Assembly (NCBI RefSeq): GCF_026626705.1
Contig: NZ_JAPNKC010000001.1
Location: 5,580,001 to 5,644,000 of the forward strand
DNA from: Pyxidicoccus sp. MSG2
GTDB taxonomy: Bacteria; Myxococcota; Myxococcia; Myxococcales; Myxococcaceae
Length of the DNA stretch: 64,000 bases
Direction: 5' to 3'
Shown: one piece after another, positions 15,755 to 24,717 of the stretch
How positions within the stretch are numbered: position 1 is the first letter of the stretch
Layout: each line of letters opens with the position of its first letter
Made by a program: the position numbers and the translations under genes
Notes under the pieces: model-generated
What the model was told of the DNA's origin: nothing
Seen by the model: the letters and a program-made list of their open reading frames with translations, nothing else
The model's database searches: none

Positions 15755-18052
15755 CTACGGGGCTGGAAGTGTGAGGGGGACGTCATCCACGCTGGAGAGC
15801 GGCTCGTCATCACCCAGGTGCCGCGTGTGGCCGTACCCGAGCTGGCCGGAGGTGTTGTCTCCCCAGCAGCGCGCACCGCCCGTGCTCAGGAGCACGCAGG
15901 TGTGGTGGGCGCCCGTCGCCATCCGCCACGCAGTGGCGTCCCCCAACTCCACCGAGGCGGAGGGCGGGGCGTATAACGTGTTCTGGTGCCCCTGCCCGAG
16001 CTGGCCGGAGGCGTTGTCTCCCCAGCACGTCACGGCGCCCGTGTTCAGCAGGGCGCAGGTGTGGTGGCCTCCCGCGCTCACCTGGAGCGCGAGGGCCGTG
16101 GGGGAGCCGAGGGTCACGTCGCGCGCGTCGGAGGCGCTCAGCACACGCTGAGTGCCACCATGTCCGAGCTGTCCATCCAGGCCGCTGCCCCAGCAGCGCA
16201 CGGCGCCGCGCTTCAGCAGCGCGCACGTGTGCAGGGCGCCGGCGGAGAGCATCGAGACGGGTTCGCCGAGCTCCACGAAGCCCGCCGAGGAAGGCAGCTC
16301 ATCGTCGCCAATGTCGCGGGTATGCCCCAGGCCGAGCGCGCCCTGGGCCCCGCCGCCCCAGCAGCGCACTCGGCCGTCCGTGAGCAGCGCGCACGTGTGG
16401 TGCCAGCCCGCGGCGAGGTCCTGCACGGTGCCACCGAGGCTGACCTCGCCCGCCTCCCAGGGCTGCTCATCGTCACTGACGCTTCGGGTGTGCCCGTAGC
16501 CGAGCTGGCCTGCCTGATTCCGGCCCCAGCAGCGCACGCGGCCCGTGTCCAGCAGGGCACAGGTATGGGACTCGCCGGCGGCGAGCTTCACCGCGCCGCC
16601 GCCGAGGTTGACGAAGCCCTGGCTGGCGATGGGCTCGTCGTCTCCCACGTTGCGGGTGTGGCCGTAGCCGAGCTGGCCGGAGGTGTTGTCGCCCCAGCAA
16701 CGGACCCAGCCAGAGTCGAGCAGGGCGCAGGTGTGGTGGCCTCCCAGAGCGAGCTGGACGGCCTTGCCTCGCAGGGCGACGTCGCCCGCGGTGTAGGGCG
16801 GCTCGTCGTCGCCCACGGCGAGGGTGTTGCCGTAGCCGAGCTGGCCGGAGGTGTTGTTGCCCCAGCAGCGCACCGCGCCGTGGGCGAAGAGCGCGCAGGT
16901 GTGGCTCGCTCCGGTGTGGAGGCTGCTCAGCAGATAGGGGAAGACCAGCTCGTCGGGGAACTGGTTGGGCGCGAGCCGGTACTCGAGCGTGGTGGTGCCG
17001 CCGTCCACGTCGGTGACGGCGAGCTTCAGCCGGCCGCGCAGGGTAGGGGTGTACGGCCGCAGCGTGGTGGGGTTGGTCTGGTGTGGGAAGGAGGGGCGGG
17101 GTGCATCGTCGCCCTCGGGCTCGAAGCTCCAGGCGTAGGTGAGGCGGTCCTCGGGTGTGTCGTCGGAGACGGTGGCGGTGAATGCGACGTCGCCGGTGAT
17201 GGCCTGCCGCCGGCCGTCGAGCGCGTGGATGACGGGGTTGAAGAGCGCGGTGACGGTGGTCTCCTTCACGCCGTCCGTGGAGCCCCGGGGCTTCACCTTC
17301 GTCTTGAAGGTGGCGGTGACGGAGTGGCCTGACGCGCTGGTGACCTTCACCGTGTGCACGAAGTCTGTCTTCACGGCGACGTCGGGTGGGACGTACCGGC
17401 TGACGAAGGTCCCGGCGGCGCCGAGCAGGGTGAGTGTGCCGCTGGCGGGAAGGAAGGTTCCGCTGTCGGGCGCGGCGTCGGCGGTGATGGACCAGGTGAG
17501 GCGCTCGCCGGAAGCGGCCTCGACGGAGACGCTGATGTTGCCGCCGTCGTGACCGGAGTGGATTTCCGGGGGAAGGCTGATGCGCTTGATGAGAGGAATG
17601 GGATTGGGAGCGCCGGCCTTGGAAGCGGCGAGCCCGATGATGACCTGCTCGGAGCTCGTGGAGAGCCGCTGGTCTGTGGAGCCGCTGAAGAGCAGCGAGC
17701 CGTCAGCGTGGTACGCGCGGGCGAAGAAGGTCAGCGCCTCGCCGCGAGGCAGGGACGCGAGGGCGCCGGACCAGGCTCCGGCGGTGGCGGTGAGCTCGAA
17801 GTCGTTGAGCAGGGGCGTGTCGGGCTGGCCCTGCTCGAGGACGTCGACCTGGAGGCGGGAGACCTCGAGGGCGGTGACGGCCGGGGTGCGCGTGAGGGGC
17901 TCATCGATGTGGATGGCGAAGCGGGCCTCGGCGGCCCGCGAGGGCGGCAGGGGCGGGCTGTCCTGACGGTTGCAGGCGAGGAGGAGCGACAGGGACAGCA
18001 GGGCACCGGGCACGCGCCGGGTCCACGTCCGGAGCTGGGACCGCCTGTTCAT
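15755..18052 (-). CDS. RCC1-repeat lipoprotein 1
   Basis: 765 aa. The N-terminus ends in SLSLLLAC-NRQD, a lipobox with C27 as the lipidated residue. Residues ~45-240 form a beta-rich region shared with the next two proteins (ARFAIHIDEP, LQVDVLEQGQPDTPLL). Residues ~240-380 look Ig/PKD-like (TFKTKVKPRG, TYAWSFEP). From ~385 there are seven RCC1-type units with the pattern HTCALxxxGxVRCWGxNxxGQLGYGxTxxxGDDE, enough for a seven-bladed propeller. Each unit has two cysteines (HTCAL and CWG), so disulfide pairing is likely in the oxidising envelope. No enzyme motif is visible. First of three tandem paralogues counted from the left; probable surface-exposed binding protein. Confidence 0.88.
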   Translation of the reverse strand: MNRRSQLRTWTRRVPGALLSLSLLLACNRQDSPPLPPSRAAEARFAIHIDEPLTRTPAVTALEVSRLQVDVLEQGQPDTPLLNDFELTATAGAWSGALASLPRGEALTFFARAYHADGSLLFSGSTDQRLSTSSEQVIIGLAASKAGAPNPIPLIKRISLPPEIHSGHDGGNISVSVEAASGERLTWSITADAAPDSGTFLPASGTLTLLGAAGTFVSRYVPPDVAVKTDFVHTVKVTSASGHSVTATFKTKVKPRGSTDGVKETTVTALFNPVIHALDGRRQAITGDVAFTATVSDDTPEDRLTYAWSFEPEGDDAPRPSFPHQTNPTTLRPYTPTLRGRLKLAVTDVDGGTTTLEYRLAPNQFPDELVFPYLLSSLHTGASHTCALFAHGAVRCWGNNTSGQLGYGNTLAVGDDEPPYTAGDVALRGKAVQLALGGHHTCALLDSGWVRCWGDNTSGQLGYGHTRNVGDDEPIASQGFVNLGGGAVKLAAGESHTCALLDTGRVRCWGRNQAGQLGYGHTRSVSDDEQPWEAGEVSLGGTVQDLAAGWHHTCALLTDGRVRCWGGGAQGALGLGHTRDIGDDELPSSAGFVELGEPVSMLSAGALHTCALLKRGAVRCWGSGLDGQLGHGGTQRVLSASDARDVTLGSPTALALQVSAGGHHTCALLNTGAVTCWGDNASGQLGQGHQNTLYAPPSASVELGDATAWRMATGAHHTCVLLSTGGARCWGDNTSGQLGYGHTRHLGDDEPLSSVDDVPLTLPAP

Positions 18053-18151
18053 TCGGGGCTCCTGGGGGAGTGAGGGCGTGGGGCTCGTGCGCGAGGGGAG
18101 GGCCGGGGACGGTGCCCCTGCCCTTCCCTTCGCGGCTTCACCAGGGCCGCA

Positions 18152-20536
18152 TCACGGCGCCAGCAGGGAGATTCCGTCCTGGGACGAAGGCAGCTCGTCG
18201 TCGCCGATGGAGTTCGTGTTTGCGTAGCCGAGCTGGCCGCTGCTCCCCAGGCCCCAGCAGAGCGCCTTGCCGTTGGTGAGCAGGGCACAGGTGTGATTGG
18301 CACCCGCGGTGAGGAAGTAGGCGGGGATGTTGTTCAGGCCCGTGTGGTTGCCCGGAGGCGAAAGCAACTGGGTGGTGTTTCCATAGCCGAGCTGGCCGCT
18401 GCTCCCCAGACCCCAGCACTTGATGAGGCCCGAGCCGAGCAGGGCGCAGGTGTGGTTTGCGCCCGCGGTCACCTGGATGGCCTTGTTGCCCGCGCCGAGG
18501 CCCACGTCGTAGACGACGGGGTTGAAGGTGGCGCCGCTGCTGCCGTTTCCAATCTGGCCCTGTGCGTTGTAGCCCCAGCACTTCACGGTACCGGTGTCCA
18601 TCAAGGCGCAGGTGTGGCTGCCTCCCAGGGCGAGCTGGATGGCCGTCCCCCCCAGGTTCACGTCGCCAACGGAGGAGGGGTGCTCATTGTCTCCAATGGG
18701 GTTGCCGCCGTTGCTGTAGCCGAGCTGGCCCAGGCCGTTGTCGCCCCAGCAGCGCACCTTGCCGGAGAGGAGCAGGGCGCAGGTGTGGTTGCCCCGGGCG
18801 AACACGTCCTGCACCGGCGCGCCCACCTGCACGTCCACGGACGAGGGCTCGTCGTCGTCGCCGATGTTGTTGGTATGTCCATAGCCGAGCTGGCCTGTCC
18901 CGTTGAAGCCCCAGCAGCGGACCTTGTTCGTGGTGAGCAGGGCGCAGGTGTGAGAGGCACCGGCGGTGATGCGCACGGCGGGGGTGCCCAGGTTGACATA
19001 CCCCATGCTGGTGACGGGCTCGGTGTCGCCAATGTGATTGGTGTGTCTGTAGCCGAGCTGGCCGTACTGGTTGTTTCCCCAGCACCGCACGAGGCCGCTG
19101 ACGAGCAGCGCGCAGGTGTGCGAACCGCCCGTTGCCAGCTGGGACACCTTCTCCGGCAGCGGGACGGCTCCGCGTGAGGAGGGGAGCTCGTTGTCACCGA
19201 TGGTGTCGGTGTTGCCATACCCGAGTCGGCCCAGGCCGCCAGCGCCCCAGCAGCGGACGGAGCCATCGTTGAGCAGCGCGCAGGTGTGCGCGTCACCCGC
19301 GCGGAGCTGCGCGATGTCGGTGCCGCCGCCGGTCTGTCCCGGCTGGTCCGGGAACTGGTTCGCCGCCAGCAGGTACTTCACCGTCGTCTTGCCCGAGTCG
19401 CCGTCCGTCACCTCCAGCGTCAGCGCGCCCTCCAGCGTGGGCGCGTACCCTTGCAGCACGGTGGGGTTGGTCTGCGCGGTGAAGGACGGGGCCGGGGTGA
19501 CGGTGCCGGTGGGCGTGAAGCTCCACGCATAGGTGAGCCCGTCCAGGGGCTTGTCGTCCGCGACGTTGGCCGTCCAGGTGACCTTGTTCGTGCCGAGCGT
19601 CCGGCTGGCGGCGAGCCCGTTGATGACGGGGTTGAAGACCACGCGCACGGTGGGCGTGTTCGACGGCGAGCCGCCGGTGCCGTCCGGTGGCACCACCCGC
19701 GTCTTGAAGGTGGTGCTCACCGAGTGGCCTTCCTGGTTGGTGACCTTGAGCTCGTGCGTGAACTCGGTGGGGGTTGCCAACGTGAGGGGCGGGGCGTAGC
19801 GGACGACGAAGGCACCGCTGGCGCCCGGCATGGTGAAGCTGCCCGAGGCGGGCTGGAAGCCGCCGCCCGAGGCGGCGGCGGTGAGGCTGTAGCTCAGCGC
19901 CCTGTTGGCGGTGGCCTCCACGAAGAAGGTGATGTTGCCGCTCTGCCCGAGGGCGAACTCGCCGGGGATGCTGATCTTCTTGATGCGCGGCAGCTCGATG
20001 GTGGCCCCGTCGTTGATGGGGACCAGGGTGATGCCCACCGTCTCCGCGGAGGAGGTGAGCGCCACCGTCGTGCTGCCATTGAAGAGCACCGAGTCACCCG
20101 CGCCGGCGTCCGCGTCGGCATTCACTCCGCGAGCGCGCGCGATGAAGGTCAGCAGCTTGTTCTGGGGCAGGGTGGGCAGCACGCCCGCCCACCCGGAGGC
20201 GGTGGGTGCCAGGTCGACGTTGACGAAGAGGGGATTGCCCGTCGACGCGTCCTTCACGTCGACCTGGATGCTGGTGACGTCCGCGAAGGAGAAGCCCAGC
20301 GCGGACACCGCTCCGGCTCCCAGGCGCAGGGACATGGCGGACGGGCCCGAGGGTCGTGCCTCCGAGGAGGTCTCGTCCACGGCGATGAGAATCGTGACGG
20401 TGGACGTCGCGGACGCGCCGGGGTCCGTCGGCTCGGACGGAGTGCTGCAGCCCGTGGCGAGCCACACGGTGGCGACCAGGAAGGCCAGCGCGGCGAGCGG
20501 GACTCGGACATGCGGGCGGAAGGCGGCGGGATTCAT
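18152..20536 (-). CDS. RCC1-repeat lipoprotein 2
   Basis: 794 aa from ATG 20536; GTG 20539 is equally possible and better spaced from AGGAG. Lipobox VWLATGC (C28) after a clear hydrophobic stretch. The architecture is as in its two neighbours: a shared beta-rich N-terminal region (VTSIQVDVKDASTGNPLFVN, PTLPQNKLLTFIARA), Ig/PKD-like middle (TYAWSFTPTG), then seven RCC1 units (HTCALLNDGSVRCWGAGGLG to HTCALLTNGKALCWGLGSSG). Blades alternate GYGHTNNIGDDDEPSS-type loops rich in Asp. It is separated from gene 3 by a large hairpin and from gene 1 by a 99-bp spacer, so the three are probably separate transcripts. Confidence 0.88.
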   Translation of the reverse strand: MNPAAFRPHVRVPLAALAFLVATVWLATGCSTPSEPTDPGASATSTVTILIAVDETSSEARPSGPSAMSLRLGAGAVSALGFSFADVTSIQVDVKDASTGNPLFVNVDLAPTASGWAGVLPTLPQNKLLTFIARARGVNADADAGAGDSVLFNGSTTVALTSSAETVGITLVPINDGATIELPRIKKISIPGEFALGQSGNITFFVEATANRALSYSLTAAASGGGFQPASGSFTMPGASGAFVVRYAPPLTLATPTEFTHELKVTNQEGHSVSTTFKTRVVPPDGTGGSPSNTPTVRVVFNPVINGLAASRTLGTNKVTWTANVADDKPLDGLTYAWSFTPTGTVTPAPSFTAQTNPTVLQGYAPTLEGALTLEVTDGDSGKTTVKYLLAANQFPDQPGQTGGGTDIAQLRAGDAHTCALLNDGSVRCWGAGGLGRLGYGNTDTIGDNELPSSRGAVPLPEKVSQLATGGSHTCALLVSGLVRCWGNNQYGQLGYRHTNHIGDTEPVTSMGYVNLGTPAVRITAGASHTCALLTTNKVRCWGFNGTGQLGYGHTNNIGDDDEPSSVDVQVGAPVQDVFARGNHTCALLLSGKVRCWGDNGLGQLGYSNGGNPIGDNEHPSSVGDVNLGGTAIQLALGGSHTCALMDTGTVKCWGYNAQGQIGNGSSGATFNPVVYDVGLGAGNKAIQVTAGANHTCALLGSGLIKCWGLGSSGQLGYGNTTQLLSPPGNHTGLNNIPAYFLTAGANHTCALLTNGKALCWGLGSSGQLGYANTNSIGDDELPSSQDGISLLAP

Positions 20537-20578
20537 CACGGAGGCGACTCCTTCATGCGGCGGGGGACGCGCCCGGCG

Positions 20579-20637
20579 CCCGTGTGACGAGGCGTCACCG
20601 CGCCGGTAGGCGGCGCGGCGGCACCTCGTCACACGGG
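20579..20637. terminator. Long inverted repeat between RCC1 genes 3 and 2
   Basis: Perfect 14-bp arms at 20579-20592 and 20624-20637, with an inner GC-rich stem (CCGCGCC at 20598-20604, GGCGCGG at 20612-20618). It lies 75 bp beyond the stop of RCC1 gene 3 and ~40 bp before the start of gene 2. There is no T tract; probably a terminator or RNA-stabilising hairpin. Confidence 0.6.
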
Positions 20638-20711
20638 CCAATGCGCGGGCTGCGTGCAACGGGACAGCGCGGGGACCCCGGCGCGGCGGGTCCCCGCTCG
20701 AGGGATGCGGG

Positions 20712-23090
20712 CTACGGCGCGGGCGTCGGCGGGGAGAGCTTCACGTCTTCCGTGGGCAGGTTGCTGGCGCCGACGTTGGACGTGCTGCCGATGCCGAGCT
20801 GGCCGGAGGCGTTGGAGCCCCAGCAGCGGGCGCTGCCCGTGCTCAGCAGGGCGCAGGTATGGGAGGCGCCCGCGGTGAGCTGGTAGACGCTGGTGCCGTC
20901 GAGGTTGACGGTGGCGGCGGGCGGCGACGCCTGCGCGGTGCTGGTGCCGTAGCCGAGCTGCCCGGACGAGGCGGTGCCCCAGCACTTGACGGTGCCGACG
21001 TCGAGCAGCGCGCAGGTGTGCTGCTCGCCCGCGACCACCTGGATGGCGCGGGTGGTGGGCGTGCCCAGGTTCACGTCGGAGGTGGGGGTGTAGACGTCAT
21101 AGCCGCTGCCAGCGGTGCCATTGCCGAGCTGGCCGTAGAAGTTATGGCCCCAGCACTTGACGGTGCCGGTCTCCAGCAGGGCGCAGGTGTGGTTGTAGCC
21201 CGCCGCGAGCTGCCGCACGGGGCCGCCCACATTCACATTGCCGACGCTCGCCGGGTTGTTGACGTTGGTCGTGCTCCCATAGCCCAGCCGGCCGTTGGCG
21301 CCGTTGCCCCAGCAGCGCACATTCCCATCCGTGCGCAGGGCGCAGGTTTGACCGCTCCCCGCGACGATGTCCTTCACCGGGCCGCCGACGTCCACGTCAC
21401 CGGCGCGCCAGGGCTGCTCGTTGTCGCCGATGTTCTGCGTGTTGCCGTAGCCGAGCTGGCCGGAGTTGTTGCGGCCCCAGCAGCGCACCTTCTGGGTGTC
21501 CATCAGCGCGCAGGTGTGCTCCAAGCCGGCGGCGAGCTTCACCGCGTTGCCGCCCAGGTTGACGTAGCCGAAGCTGGAGATGGGCTCGCCGTCGCCCACG
21601 TTCTCCGTGCTGTTGTAGCCGAGCTGGCCGTACAGGTTGGAGCCCCAGCAGCGCACCAGGCCGCTGCTGAGCAGGGCGCAGGCGTGGTTGCCGCCCACGG
21701 CCAGCCGCGTGCCCGTGCCGAGCAGGGGGACGTCCCCCGCGGTGTGCGGCAGGTTGGACGCGGTGGTGCCGACGGGCAGGGTGTTGCCGTAGCCGAGCTG
21801 GCCCTGGAGGTTGCGGCCCCAGCAGCGCACGTTGCCGTTGTTGAAGAGGGCGCAGGTGAAGTTCTCGCCGGCGCGGATGGTGTTGATGCCGGAGAGCGGG
21901 CCTTCCTGGGTCTGGTTGTTCGGGAACTGGTTGGGCGTCAGGTTGTAGCTGAGGGTGGTGGTGCCGCCCGCGCCCGCCTCGTCCGTGACGGCGAGCCGGA
22001 GGGTGCCGCGCACGCTGGTGGCGTAGTTCTGGAAGGTGGTGGGGTTGGTCTGCCCGGAGAAGACGGGCAGCGGGTCCGGGGTGGTGCCATCGGCGGGCGT
22101 GAAGCTCCAGGCGTAGCGCAGGGCGTCGGCGGGGCCGTCGTCATCGACGGTGGCGGTGAAGACGACGTCGCTGGAGTCCGGGGCGCGGTAGCCGTCGAGG
22201 CCGTTGATGACGGGGTTGAAGAGGACGAGGACCTCGGTGTTGTCCACGCCGGAGGTGGTGCCGGCGGGCTTCACCTTCGTCTTGAAGGTGGTGGTGACGG
22301 AGTGGCCGGCCTCGTTGGTGACCTTGACGGTGTGGGTGAACTCCGTGTCGGTGGTGACGCTGCCGGGGAGGTACTGGCTGACGAAGGTGCCGCTGGTGGT
22401 CAGCAGGGTGATGGCGCCGGAGGTGGGGAAGAAGGCCCCGCTGCTGGAGCTGGTGGAGGCCGTGACGGCGTAGGTGAGGCGCTCGCCCGTGTTGGCCTCG
22501 ACGAAGAAGCTGATGTTGCCGGCCTGGCCCGCGGTGAATGCGCTGGGGATGCTGATGCGGGCGATGCGGGGCAGCGCAATCTGGGCCGCGTCGGTGGCGG
22601 GCTTCAGGCGGATGGCGACGCTGGAGAAGTCGGCGTCGAGCTGCTGGTAGGTGGTGCCGCTGAAGATGGGCGTCGTCGGGCTGGCGGCGCTGTAGGCCTT
22701 GGCGAAGAAGACCAGCACCTTCCCCCGGGGCAGGAAGGGCAGGGTGCCGGCCCACTCGGTGGTGGTGCCGGGCTTGAGGGCCAGGTCGAAGTTGATGAAC
22801 AGAGGCGAGTCGGGCTGGCCGGCCTGGCCCTGCTCGAAGACGTCCACGGTGATGCGCGTGACGTCCTGGGCGCGGATGGCCTGGGCGGAGACGAAGCCCG
22901 GCTTCTGCGGACCGGCGTCTTCGTCGAGGCTGATGGAGAAGCGGGCCTCGGACGTCAGACTCTGCGAGTCCACCGGCGTCGGCTCCGCGGGCTTGGACTC
23001 GCTACAGCCCAGCCAGGGGGCGGACAGCAGGGTCAGCAGGGCTCCGAGCATGGCTCGGGAGCGGACCGGACGGCGGGTCTGCTTCTTCAT
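20712..23090 (-). CDS. RCC1-repeat lipoprotein 3
   Basis: 792 aa from ATG 23090, with AGGAGAGCCC directly upstream; the longer frame is not needed. Basic start MKKQTRRPVRSRA, hydrophobic stretch and lipobox SAPWLGC (C29). N-terminal beta-rich region (ARFSISLDEDAGPQ, VTRITVDVFEQGQAGQPDSP) and Ig/PKD-like region (RYAWSFTPADG) parallel the two downstream paralogues. Seven RCC1 units follow, from FTCALFNNGNVRCWGRN to HTCALLSTGSARCWGSN. Because it is farthest upstream and faces a 682-bp gap, its promoter is probably in that gap. Role inferred as outer-surface recognition or scaffold; no catalytic motif. Confidence 0.88.
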   Translation of the reverse strand: MKKQTRRPVRSRAMLGALLTLLSAPWLGCSESKPAEPTPVDSQSLTSEARFSISLDEDAGPQKPGFVSAQAIRAQDVTRITVDVFEQGQAGQPDSPLFINFDLALKPGTTTEWAGTLPFLPRGKVLVFFAKAYSAASPTTPIFSGTTYQQLDADFSSVAIRLKPATDAAQIALPRIARISIPSAFTAGQAGNISFFVEANTGERLTYAVTASTSSSSGAFFPTSGAITLLTTSGTFVSQYLPGSVTTDTEFTHTVKVTNEAGHSVTTTFKTKVKPAGTTSGVDNTEVLVLFNPVINGLDGYRAPDSSDVVFTATVDDDGPADALRYAWSFTPADGTTPDPLPVFSGQTNPTTFQNYATSVRGTLRLAVTDEAGAGGTTTLSYNLTPNQFPNNQTQEGPLSGINTIRAGENFTCALFNNGNVRCWGRNLQGQLGYGNTLPVGTTASNLPHTAGDVPLLGTGTRLAVGGNHACALLSSGLVRCWGSNLYGQLGYNSTENVGDGEPISSFGYVNLGGNAVKLAAGLEHTCALMDTQKVRCWGRNNSGQLGYGNTQNIGDNEQPWRAGDVDVGGPVKDIVAGSGQTCALRTDGNVRCWGNGANGRLGYGSTTNVNNPASVGNVNVGGPVRQLAAGYNHTCALLETGTVKCWGHNFYGQLGNGTAGSGYDVYTPTSDVNLGTPTTRAIQVVAGEQHTCALLDVGTVKCWGTASSGQLGYGTSTAQASPPAATVNLDGTSVYQLTAGASHTCALLSTGSARCWGSNASGQLGIGSTSNVGASNLPTEDVKLSPPTPAP

Positions 23091-23772
23091 GGGCTCTCCT
23101 TGTGTTGCATTGCGTTGAGGCATGACACGGCCAGGCGCCCGTGAGTCCTCACGGGGCGCAGGAAAACGTCGGTGTTCATGAATTGCGGCTTGCTAAGACA
23201 GGGCTTGTTTGTCTATGAATACAGCCAGACAGCCCGCGAGGGTTGTCGAGGGAGACACGCCTCCCGTCACCGCGGGCGCAGTGTGGGCATGGGGTGGGGT
23301 GGGAGCGCCGCCCGGGCACACGCTTCCCGTGCCGCGGGAAGCGGTGAGCCAGCCTCGGACGCCATGGGGTGGGTGCTCCTCCGGAGGACCGACAAGGCCC
23401 TGACCGCCCAGGAGCTCGGTGTGACAGCGATTTGGACGACTGTCTGCCTTCTACAGAAAGGCGGCTGTCTTCTACCAGCGGTGTTCACGCCCTGTCATCA
23501 CTATTTTACAAGGGATTGATGGGGCTCTGATGTCTGGGTTTGATATGACCGCCCCGGGTAACCGCGGCGCCGGTTGCCCATGACCTGCGGGGTGACAGGA
23601 ATTGTCAGCGGCGCCGCCCGCCATTGCCAGAGAGGGAGTGGACGGCCCGGGGTTCGCGGAGCCCCAGTGTCTCCGCCGTGACTGACGAAACGCGCTCACG
23701 CCGGGCTACTTGTGGCGAAAAAGGCGGTCGGCGGAGACTCCACCCCGACGGTACCTGCACCGGGGAGCGCGC
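23091..23772. other. Long intergenic gap between divergent genes
   Basis: 682 bp without a supported gene. Two stretches are unusually AT-rich for this DNA: 23165-23225 (TGAATTGCGGCTTGCTAAGA ... TTTGTCTATGAATACAGCC) and 23495-23525 (CATCACTATTTTACAAGGG). They are the best places for the leftward promoter of RCC1 gene 3 and for a rightward promoter of the zinc-ribbon pair, respectively; neither has a clear consensus match. Confidence 0.45.
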
Positions 23773-24717
23773 ATGTCCGAGCCGATGATGACCGCTGTAG
23801 CCGGGCCACTGTTGCACCTGGGCTGTCCGTCGTGTGGTGCGCAGCTGGTGGTGGAGGCCTCGCTGCGCACCATGCGGTGCCCGTACTGCGCCGCGCCCAA
23901 CGTGGTGGAGCGCCCGCCCGCCGCGGGAGTGCCGGAGCCCGTCTTCGCGCTGGGCTTCGCGCTCACCCACGTCGCCGCGAAGGAGCACGTGGCGCGGTGG
24001 CTGAAGACGCGCAGCCGCTTCACCCGCTCCGGCATCCGCTCCGCCGAGCCCGGTGAGGTGCGCGGCGTCTACGTGCCCGCGTACCTCTACAGCGTGCTGG
24101 CGCACTCGCGCTTCCGCGCGTCCATCGGCGAGGACTACCAGGAGCAGGAGACGTACACGACGACGGAGAACGGCAAGACGGTGACGCGCACCCGCACCGT
24201 GACGCGCACCGAGTGGCGCTCGCTGAACGGGGAGCTGAAGGGGTACGTGGCGGACGTGCTCGTCACCGCGTCCACCGGCCTGCGCAACGACGAGCTGGAG
24301 GCGCTGGAGCCCTTCGACTTGCGCGGGCTGGCGCGGTACACGCCGGCCCTCATCTCCGGCTGGGTGGCCGAGGAGCCGTCCCTCACCCGCGAGCAGTGCC
24401 TCGCGCAGGCGCGCCAGGAGGCGGAGGAACGGGTGGGAGGACGCCTGGGTCGGTTCATGCCGGGGGACTCGCACCGTGAGCTGGAGCACGAGTCGCGCCT
24501 GGAGTGGGAGGCGCTGGACGTGTGCCTGCTACCCGTCTGGGTGCTGGCCGTGCGCTACGCGGAAGGAGCGCCGCCGCTGCGGGTGCTGGTGAATGGGCAG
24601 ACGGGTGAGGTGCACGGCAAGGCGCCCATCTCCGTGTGGAAGGTGGTGGCCGCCGTCACGGTGGTGCTCGTGCTGGTTGCGGTGGGGTGGCTGTTGGCGC
24701 AGGGAGGTGGACGGTGA
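23773..24717 (+). CDS. Zinc-ribbon membrane protein A
   Basis: 314 aa from ATG 23773 with GGGGAG upstream. Residues ~17-37 form a zinc ribbon (CPSCGAQLV ... CPYCAAPNVV). The large middle region is soluble; it contains YVPAYLYSVLAHSRFRA, a Thr/Arg-rich strand (TTTENGKTVTRTRTVTRTEW) and LRNDELEALEPFDLRGLARYTPALISGW. The C-terminus has APISVWKVVAAVTVVLVLVAVGWLLA, a single membrane anchor. The stop overlaps the start of the following paralogue (GTGA). Proteins of this layout are poorly characterised; zinc binding and tail anchoring are read from sequence, function is unknown. Confidence 0.75.
   Translation: MSEPMMTAVAGPLLHLGCPSCGAQLVVEASLRTMRCPYCAAPNVVERPPAAGVPEPVFALGFALTHVAAKEHVARWLKTRSRFTRSGIRSAEPGEVRGVYVPAYLYSVLAHSRFRASIGEDYQEQETYTTTENGKTVTRTRTVTRTEWRSLNGELKGYVADVLVTASTGLRNDELEALEPFDLRGLARYTPALISGWVAEEPSLTREQCLAQARQEAEERVGGRLGRFMPGDSHRELEHESRLEWEALDVCLLPVWVLAVRYAEGAPPLRVLVNGQTGEVHGKAPISVWKVVAAVTVVLVLVAVGWLLAQGGGR

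Noticed and set aside
23172..23519. 115-codon + strand ORF in the long gap
   Set aside because: Composition (Cys, His, Arg, Gly scattered) and lack of a ribosome site argue against coding; the region is better seen as regulatory.
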